NCBI RefSeq assembly: GCF_024594815.1
Contig: NZ_JANJOU010000007.1
Location: forward strand, 124,001-188,000
Length of the DNA stretch: 64,000 nucleotides
Reading direction: 5' to 3'
Source: Roseomonas populi
GTDB taxonomy: Bacteria; Pseudomonadota; Alphaproteobacteria; Acetobacterales; Acetobacteraceae
The notes below the pieces were generated by a model, which did no database searches, had not been told where the DNA came from, and worked only from the letters and a program-made list of their open reading frames with translations. Positions 58,674-64,000 of the stretch are shown one piece after another (the stretch's first letter is position 1; every line of letters begins with the position of its first letter). Both the position numbers and the translations under genes were made by a program.

Positions 58674-59635
58674 GCGCGCGCGACCTCTGGCCGGGGCTGG
58701 CGCTGCTGGCCCTCATCGCCCTGATGCCCTTCGTGGCATCCAACACCGTCCTCAATTTCCTGCTCTCCGCGCTGATCGTCGCGCTGGCGGCGCAGGGATG
58801 GAACATCCTCGGCGGCTATGCCGGGCAGCTCTCTTTCGGCCACGCGGCTTTCTTCGGCATGGGCGCCTACGCCACCGCCATCCTGCAGATCCGCTACGGG
58901 GTGAATGCCTGGGCGGGGCTGGCGGCCGGCATCGCGCTCGGCGCCGTGGTGGGGTGGGTGATCGGCGCGCTCTCCTTCCGCGCGCGGCTGCGCGGCTCCT
59001 ACTTCGCCCTCGTCACCCTGGCCTTCGCCGAGGTGCTGCGGATCCTCGCGAATGCGGCGGACTTCACGGGCGGCGCCGCGGGGCTGCTGATCCGCCTCTC
59101 CCCGGGGGTGGAGAACCTGCAGTTCCCCTCGCGCGCCGTCTTCCTCTGGCTCGTGGCCGGCACCGTCGCGGCGGTGCTGCTGCTCACCGCCTGGATCGCC
59201 CGCGGGCGCTTCGGCGCGCGGCTGGTCGCGGTGCGGGAGAACGAGGACGCCGCCCGTGCCCTCGGCGTGGACGTGCTGGCGGTGAAGCTGCGCGCCATCG
59301 CGCTCTCCGGTGCTGTCACGGCGGCGGCCGGGTGCCTTTACGCGCAGAACTTCCTCTACCTGGATGCCAGCATCGCCTACGGGACCTGGATCTCGGTGGA
59401 AGTGCTGATCGCCTGCGTGCTGGGCGGTGCCGGAACCGTGCTGGGGCCCGTCCTCGGCGCGCTGGCGCTGCACGGCGTGGGGGAGGTCGCGAAGATCGTC
59501 CTGGGCCAGGTCGCGGGCCCGGTGCCGGGGGTGGACCTCGTGGTCTTCGGCGCCCTGCTGGTGGTCGGCATCGCCTTCCTGCCGCGCGGCGTGATGGGCG
59601 GGCTGCGGCGGCTGGTACAGAGGTTTCCGCGATGA
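58670..59635 (+). CDS. HAAT ABC transporter permease, LivM type
   Basis: 321 residues. LivM signature LIVALAAQGWNILGGYAGQLSFGHAAFFGMGAYATAIL, then LRGSYFALVTLAFAEVLRILANA, GARLVAVRENEDAARALGVDVLAVKLRAIALSGAVTAAAGCLYAQNF and VLGGAGTVLGPVLGALALHGVGE. Inner-membrane pore partner of the LivH protein. It overlaps the preceding and following genes by 4 bp each. Confidence 0.95.
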   Translation: MSARDLWPGLALLALIALMPFVASNTVLNFLLSALIVALAAQGWNILGGYAGQLSFGHAAFFGMGAYATAILQIRYGVNAWAGLAAGIALGAVVGWVIGALSFRARLRGSYFALVTLAFAEVLRILANAADFTGGAAGLLIRLSPGVENLQFPSRAVFLWLVAGTVAAVLLLTAWIARGRFGARLVAVRENEDAARALGVDVLAVKLRAIALSGAVTAAAGCLYAQNFLYLDASIAYGTWISVEVLIACVLGGAGTVLGPVLGALALHGVGEVAKIVLGQVAGPVPGVDLVVFGALLVVGIAFLPRGVMGGLRRLVQRFPR

Positions 59636-60393
59636 GCCTGCTGCGGGCGGAAAGCCTCTCGCGCCGCTTCGGCGGGCTCCTCGCCGTGGACGGGGCCTCC
59701 CTGGAGGTGCCGGAGGGCGGCCTGATTGGCCTCATCGGTCCGAACGGGGCGGGGAAGACAACCCTCTTCGCGCTGGTCTCCGGCTTCCTGGCCCCCAGTG
59801 GCGGGCGCGTGCACTTCCTCGGCGAGGACGTGACGCGCGAGCCGCCGCACCGGCGCGCGGCACTTGGCATGGCTCGTACCTTCCAGATCGTGCAGCCCTT
59901 CGCGGGGCTGAGCGTGCGGGAGAACATCCTCGTCGGCGCCTATCTCCGCCATCCCGGGCGGGAGGAGGCCGTGCGCGTCGCCGAGGCCGTGGCGACCGAG
60001 GTGGGGCTGGGGCCGATGCTGGACCAGCAGGCCTCCGCGCTGACGGTGGCCGGGCGCAAGCGGCTGGAACTGGCGCGAGCGCTGGCGACGGAACCGAAGT
60101 TACTCTTGCTGGACGAGGTCCTCGCCGGGCTCAACCCTTCGGAGGTGCGGGACATCATCCCTGTCATCCGCGCTATCCGAGACCGCGGCGTCTCGATCCT
60201 GATGATCGAGCACGTGATGCAGGCGGTGATGAACCTGTGCGACCACGTCCACGTGCTGGCGAGCGGGCGCATGATCGCTTCCGGCCCGCCGCGCGAGGTG
60301 ACGGCCGATCCGCGGGTGATCGAGGCCTATCTCGGCCATGGCGCCGCAGCGCGCATCGCGGCCCAGGGCGCGGAAGGCGGTGCCCATGCTTGA
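59632..60393 (+). CDS. HAAT ABC transporter ATPase, LivG type
   Basis: 253 residues. Walker A GPNGAGKTTLFALVSG, a degenerate LivG-style signature LTVAGRKRLELARALA, Walker B LLLLDEVLAGLNPSEV (Glu-Val instead of the usual Glu-Pro) and switch MIEHVMQAVM. It energises import together with the LivF protein. The start ATG 59632 overlaps the LivM stop and the stop overlaps the LivF gene by 8 bp. Confidence 0.95.
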   Translation: MSLLRAESLSRRFGGLLAVDGASLEVPEGGLIGLIGPNGAGKTTLFALVSGFLAPSGGRVHFLGEDVTREPPHRRAALGMARTFQIVQPFAGLSVRENILVGAYLRHPGREEAVRVAEAVATEVGLGPMLDQQASALTVAGRKRLELARALATEPKLLLLDEVLAGLNPSEVRDIIPVIRAIRDRGVSILMIEHVMQAVMNLCDHVHVLASGRMIASGPPREVTADPRVIEAYLGHGAAARIAAQGAEGGAHA

Positions 60394-61087
60394 GGTGAAA
60401 GGCCTGCGCGCCGGCTACGGGCCGGTGGAGGTGCTGCGCGGCCTCGACATGGCGGTCTCCGCCGGAGAGATCGTGGCGGTGCTCGGCGCCAACGGCGTGG
60501 GCAAGACGACGCTGAACAAGGTGCTCTCCGGCGTGGTCCCGGCGCGGGCCGGCGAGATTCGCTTCGACGGCGCGCGGCTGGACGGCATGGACCCCGCCGC
60601 CATCGTGGAGGCCGGACTGATCCACGTGCCGGAAGGGCGGCGCATCTTCCCGAACATGAACGTGCGGGAGAACCTGGAGTTCGGCTCCTACCGCCGCGCG
60701 CGCCGCCGGCGGGCGTCCAATCTGGAGCGCGTCTTCGAGACCTTCCCCCGCCTGCGCGAGCGGGCGCGGCAGGCGGCCGGCACCCTGTCCGGCGGCGAGC
60801 AGCAGATGCTCGCCATCGGCCGCGGGATGATGGCCGAGCCGCGCCTCCTGATCCTGGACGAGCCCTCCCTGGGCCTCTCCCCGCTGCTGGTGGAGGAGAT
60901 GTTCGCGCTGATCCTCCGCCTGAACGCGGGTGGGCTACCCATCCTGCTCGTGGAGCAGAACGTCGTGCAATCGCTGGAGATCGCCTCGCGCGGCTTCATC
61001 CTGGAAAACGGCACCTTCGCCATGAGCGGACCCGCCGCCGCCCTGCGCGACGACCCGGAGCTGCGCCGCGTCTATCTCGGCCTGTGA
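60386..61087 (+). CDS. HAAT ABC transporter ATPase, LivF type
   Basis: 233 residues from ATG 60386. Walker A GANGVGKTTLNKVLSG, signature LSGGEQQMLAIGRGMM, Walker B LLILDEPSLGLSPLLVEEM and LLVEQNVVQSLEIA, with LivF-type VPEGRRIFPNMNVRENLEFGSY. The Arg-rich stretch YRRARRRRASNLERV is unusual but lies in a surface helix. Completes the five-component importer of this operon; the lyase gene starts 7 bp later. Confidence 0.95.
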   Translation: MLEVKGLRAGYGPVEVLRGLDMAVSAGEIVAVLGANGVGKTTLNKVLSGVVPARAGEIRFDGARLDGMDPAAIVEAGLIHVPEGRRIFPNMNVRENLEFGSYRRARRRRASNLERVFETFPRLRERARQAAGTLSGGEQQMLAIGRGMMAEPRLLILDEPSLGLSPLLVEEMFALILRLNAGGLPILLVEQNVVQSLEIASRGFILENGTFAMSGPAAALRDDPELRRVYLGL

Positions 61088-61094
61088 GGAACCC

Positions 61095-61976
61095 ATGACC
61101 ACCAATTCCCTCAAGCGGCGCCTGGCCGGGCCGAGGCCCGTGACCGCCCCCGGCGTCTACGACGCGCTAACGGGCCACCTGGCCGAGGAGGCGGGTTTCG
61201 AGGCCGCCTACGTCTCTGGCGCCGCCATCGCCTACACGCGGCTGGGGCGGCCCGATATCGGCCTCGTCTCCATGGCGGAGGTCGCGGAGACGGTCTCGCT
61301 GATCCGCGACCGCGTCTCCATCCCGCTAGTCGTCGACGCCGACAATGGCCACGGTAACGCGCTGAACGTGCAGCGCACGGTGCGCATGTACGAGCGCGCC
61401 GGGGCGAACGCCCTGCAGCTCGAGGACCAGACGCTGCCCAAGCGCTGCGGCCACCTGCAGGGCAAGTCGATCGTCTCCGCGTCCGAGATGGTCGGGAAGA
61501 TCCGCGCCGCGGTGGATGCGCGGGCGAGCGATGAGACGCTGATCATTGCCCGCACTGACGCCGTTGCGGTGGAGGGGATCGAGGCCGCGCTGGACCGCGC
61601 CGCGCTCTATGCCGAGGCGGGTGCGGACGTGCTCTTCGTGGAGGCACCGCGCGACGCCACGCAGATGGCGGCGGTGGTCGCGCGCCTGGGTGGGCTGCGG
61701 CCGCTGATGGCGAACATGGTGGAGGGCGGAGACACGCCCATCTCCACCGGCGAGGAGCTAGGGCGCCTGGGCTTCCGCCTCGTCATCTTCCCGGGCGGCA
61801 TCGTGCGCGCTCTCGCGCTGACCGCGCAGGCCTATTACCGCTCCCTCGCGGCGCACGGCTCCAACCAGCCCTTCGCGGACCGCATGCTGGACTTCAAGGG
61901 GCTGAATGCCCTGATCGGCACGCCCGAGATGCTTGAGCTCGGCGCGCGCTACGACGCCCGGGACGCCGCCGAATGA
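61095..61976 (+). CDS. Isocitrate-lyase/PEP-mutase superfamily lyase
   Basis: 293 residues. (beta/alpha)8 barrel motifs: YDALTGHLAEEAGFEAAYVSGAAIA, metal-binding VDADNGHG (Asp81, Asp83), LEDQTLPKRCGHLQGK with the lyase-type KRCGH (Cys118 as the general acid of C-C-lyase members) and IIARTDAVAVEGIEAALDRAALYAEAGADVLFVEAP. Cys118 argues for a C-C lyase such as 2-methylisocitrate, 2,3-dimethylmalate or a related malate lyase rather than a mutase. Co-operonic with the importer and divergent from LeuCD-type hydro-lyase genes, so hydration followed by cleavage to pyruvate plus a carboxylate is a natural reading. Confidence 0.9.
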   Translation: MTTNSLKRRLAGPRPVTAPGVYDALTGHLAEEAGFEAAYVSGAAIAYTRLGRPDIGLVSMAEVAETVSLIRDRVSIPLVVDADNGHGNALNVQRTVRMYERAGANALQLEDQTLPKRCGHLQGKSIVSASEMVGKIRAAVDARASDETLIIARTDAVAVEGIEAALDRAALYAEAGADVLFVEAPRDATQMAAVVARLGGLRPLMANMVEGGDTPISTGEELGRLGFRLVIFPGGIVRALALTAQAYYRSLAAHGSNQPFADRMLDFKGLNALIGTPEMLELGARYDARDAAE

Positions 61977-63637
61977 CACCTGATCCCGCCACACCCGATC
62001 CCGTGACCCTGGCCATCCTGAAGGGCCGGCTGGAGGGCATCGCGGACGAGATGGACGCGACCCTCTTCCGCTCCGCCTTCAACCCCATCATCGCGGAGGC
62101 GAAGGACGCCTGCCACGGCCTGTACCACGCCGCCACCGGCGAAACCCTGGTGCAGGGCACGAGCGGGCTGCCGATCTTCGTCGGCGCCATGGCCTTCGCC
62201 GTGAAGGTCGTGATCGACAAGACGGCGCGGGAGGGCGATCTGCGCCCCGGCGACACCTTCCTGTTCAACGATCCGTATGACGGTGGAACGCACCTCAACG
62301 ACTTCCGCCTGGTGCGCCCTGTGTTCCGCCAAGGCGAGCTGTTCTGCTGGATCGCATCCGTCGGCCACTGGCTCGACGTCGGCGGCAACGTGCCCGGCGG
62401 CTACAACCCGAAGGCGGTGGAGAGCTTCCAGGAGGGCTTCCGCCTGCCGCCCGTCCGCCTGATGCGCGACGGTGCCGTGAACCAGGACATCGTGGACATC
62501 CTGGCCGCCAATTCCCGCGTTCCCGCCTCCAACTGGGGCGACCTGAACGGCCAGATCAACGCGCTGGACCTCGGGGAGCGCCGGCTTGGCGCGCTGATCG
62601 ACGAGCACGGGGAGGAGGTGGTGCAGGGCGCCTTCACCGCCTTCTCCGCACGCGCCGAGGCGCTGATGCGTTCCTCTATCGCCGGCCTGCCGGACGGCAC
62701 CTACGCCTTCGAGGATGTGCTGGACAATGACGGCATCACCGACGAGGTGTTGACCATCGCGCTGGATCTCACGATCCAGGGCGAGGAGATGGTGCTGGAC
62801 TTCTCACGCTCATCCCCGCCCGCGCAGGGGCCGGTGAGCATCAGCCGCGCCACGACCATCGCCGGCTGCTACGTGGCGCTGAAGCACGTTTTCACCGAGG
62901 TCCCGGCCAATGCCGGTTGCCTGCGCCCGATCCGCTTCGTGGTGCCGGAGACCACGCTGCTCGGTGCCGGCCCGCCGCACCCGGTGGCGGGCTATACGGA
63001 AACGGTGCTCCGGCTGATCGGCGTGATCTTCGGTGCGCTGGCGAAGGCCGATCCCTCCCGCGCCACGGCGGCACCCTTTGGCACGATCAACGCGCTCTCC
63101 ATGGCCGGGCACCGCAAGGATGGCTCGCGCTGGGTGATGTTCTCCTTCTTCGGCGGCGGGCTGGGCGGCAATCCGGAGAGTGATGGGCTGAACCACGCGA
63201 ACAACCCGATCTCCACCGCCACCATCCCGCCGGTGGAGATCCTGGAGGCCGCGTACCCCGTGATGTTCAAGCAATGGGCGCTGCGGCCGGACTCCGCGGG
63301 CGCCGGGCAGCATCGCGGCGGCCTGGGCGCGGTGTACGAGATCGAGGCGCTGGTGCCCGCCAGCGTCTCCCTGCTGGGCGAGCGCGGCAAGGTGGCACCC
63401 TTCGGCGTCGGCGGCGGTGGCGCGGCCGCGCCGAACCGCTTCCACTGGGAAACGGAGGACGGGATGCGTTCCCCGCCCATGGTCTCGAAGGTGACGGACA
63501 TCCGCATCGCGGCGGGCCAGCGCGTGCGCCTGGAAACGCCGGGCGGCGGCGGCTGGGGCGATCCCGCCTCGCGCGATCCGGCGGCAGCGGAACGGGATCG
63601 TCGGATGGGCTACGTGACGGACGGGGCGGCGGAATGA
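61973..63637 (+). CDS. Hydantoinase B/oxoprolinase-family subunit (HyuB)
   Basis: 554 residues, overlapping the lyase stop by 4 bp. Family blocks: LAILKGRLEGIADEMDATLFRSAFNPIIAEAKDACHGLY, GDTFLFNDPYDGGTHLNDFRLVRPVF, SVGHWLDVGGNVPGGYNPKAVESFQEGFRLPPVRL, and a Gly-rich end GVGGGGAAAPNRF and TPGGGGWGDPASRDPAA. HyuB with HyuA hydrolyses N-methylhydantoin, 5-oxoproline or other cyclic amides at the cost of ATP, or carboxylates ketones in acetone-carboxylase relatives. Here it would open or activate the imported compound before the hydro-lyase and lyase steps. Confidence 0.93.
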   Translation: MTPDPATPDPVTLAILKGRLEGIADEMDATLFRSAFNPIIAEAKDACHGLYHAATGETLVQGTSGLPIFVGAMAFAVKVVIDKTAREGDLRPGDTFLFNDPYDGGTHLNDFRLVRPVFRQGELFCWIASVGHWLDVGGNVPGGYNPKAVESFQEGFRLPPVRLMRDGAVNQDIVDILAANSRVPASNWGDLNGQINALDLGERRLGALIDEHGEEVVQGAFTAFSARAEALMRSSIAGLPDGTYAFEDVLDNDGITDEVLTIALDLTIQGEEMVLDFSRSSPPAQGPVSISRATTIAGCYVALKHVFTEVPANAGCLRPIRFVVPETTLLGAGPPHPVAGYTETVLRLIGVIFGALAKADPSRATAAPFGTINALSMAGHRKDGSRWVMFSFFGGGLGGNPESDGLNHANNPISTATIPPVEILEAAYPVMFKQWALRPDSAGAGQHRGGLGAVYEIEALVPASVSLLGERGKVAPFGVGGGGAAAPNRFHWETEDGMRSPPMVSKVTDIRIAAGQRVRLETPGGGGWGDPASRDPAAAERDRRMGYVTDGAAE

Positions 63638-64000
63638 GCGGGGCAGCCAAGATCGTCGGCGTGGATGTCGGCGGAACCTTCACGGACCTCTTCCTCTTCG
63701 ACGAGACGGCGAAGAGCTTCCGCACCGCCAAGGTGCCATCCAACCGCGGCGACGAAGCGGTGGGCTTCCTGAACGGGCTGCGGCAGTTCGGGGCAGTGGA
63801 CGAGCTGACCTCGGTCGTGCACGGCACCACCGTCGGCACCAACGCGCTGCTGGAGCGCAAGGGCGCGAAGGTCGGCCTTATCACCACGCGTGGCTTCCGT
63901 GACGTGATCGAGATGCGCCGCCGCGACCGCCTGCGCACCTGGGGTCTCTGGGGCGACTTCGTCCCGGTGGTGGACCGCGACATGCGGCTGGAGGTGACGG
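63634..64000 (+). CDS. Hydantoinase A/oxoprolinase-family subunit (HyuA), 5' part only
   Basis: About 122 N-terminal residues are visible before the window ends, roughly one sixth of a typical 680-700-residue HyuA. The ATP-binding actin-like start IVGVDVGGTFTDLFLFDET, the block VVHGTTVGTNALLERKGAKVGLITTRGFRDVIEMRRRDR and TWGLWGDFVPVVDRDMRLEV are diagnostic. ATG 63634 overlaps the HyuB stop (ATGA). Order HyuB before HyuA with translational coupling suggests an equimolar complex. Confidence 0.93.
   Translation, partial: MSGAAKIVGVDVGGTFTDLFLFDETAKSFRTAKVPSNRGDEAVGFLNGLRQFGAVDELTSVVHGTTVGTNALLERKGAKVGLITTRGFRDVIEMRRRDRLRTWGLWGDFVPVVDRDMRLEVT

Noticed and set aside
1-64000. CRISPR arrays, tRNA or rRNA genes, insertion sequences, prophage genes
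   Set aside because: No regularly spaced repeats, cloverleaf-like genes, transposase motifs or terminal inverted repeats were noticed on reading both strands.

Overview
The window comes from a very GC-rich, gene-dense alphaproteobacterial chromosome. Gene content resembles an environmental Acetobacteraceae member such as Roseomonas and relatives: orphan Bug/TctC-type binding proteins, two complete branched-chain-amino-acid-type (HAAT) ABC transporters, Tat-type signal peptides, and catabolic islands for organic acids and aromatics. This taxonomic reading is inference; there is no rRNA or marker gene. No IS element, phage gene, CRISPR array, tRNA or rRNA was seen.

Region 1 (1-12.5 kb) is mostly signalling. 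After the 3' end of an ABC binding protein comes a PepSY / OmpR-type regulator / histidine kinase operon on the minus strand, with a PhoP-box-like direct repeat in its promoter. It is followed by a PAS histidine kinase, an AraC regulator with an MFS exporter, a Dps ferritin, and a 1,363-residue kinase whose start overlaps a lone receiver gene. That kinase has a pseudokinase-like N-terminus, helical repeats, GAF, PAS and HisKA/HATPase domains, but appears to lack the AAA ATPase module of its family.

Region 2 (12.7-22.1 kb) holds a chloroperoxidase-like hydrolase with a frameshifted Tat signal, a YcaC-like hydrolase, a XapX protein, a YtcJ/AepA-like amidohydrolase with a Cys/His-rich tail, DoxX, an MFS exporter, a FixJ-like orphan regulator, an AI-2E-family permease and a DUF2254 membrane protein.

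Region 3 (22.2-28.4 kb) is a LysR-controlled sugar-acid operon: two tandem UxaA/GarD-family dehydratases, an Ldh-family dehydrogenase and a Bug protein. The two dehydratases have degenerated in complementary places: the first keeps the N-terminal cysteines, the second keeps the C-terminal motifs. Together they look like one enzyme split over two full-length subunits. This is the most unusual signal in the window.

Region 4 (28.4-37.6 kb) is a phthalate-4,5-dioxygenase-type aromatic island: MarR regulator, Rieske oxygenase, PDR-type reductase, Gfo/Idh dihydrodiol dehydrogenase, Bug protein, a 60-residue protein, a dihydroxyphthalate-decarboxylase-like protein and two alpha/beta hydrolases. Two copies of one 12-bp palindromic element sit in the divergent promoter.

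Region 5 (37.3-46.8 kb) is a minus-strand HAAT transporter operon carrying two acyl/aryl-CoA ligase genes, flanked by decayed coding remnants. Region 6 (46.8-53.4 kb) has a Bug protein, a 2-oxoglutarate-semialdehyde-type dehydrogenase, an Orn/Lys/Arg decarboxylase and a DadA-like oxidoreductase.

Region 7 (53.5-64 kb) pairs minus-strand LeuCD-type hydro-lyase genes with a divergent GntR-led operon: HAAT transporter, isocitrate-lyase/PEP-mutase-family lyase and HyuB/HyuA. Tandem inverted repeats lie between the two arms. The layout suggests uptake, ring opening, hydration and C-C cleavage of a dicarboxylate or cyclic imide.
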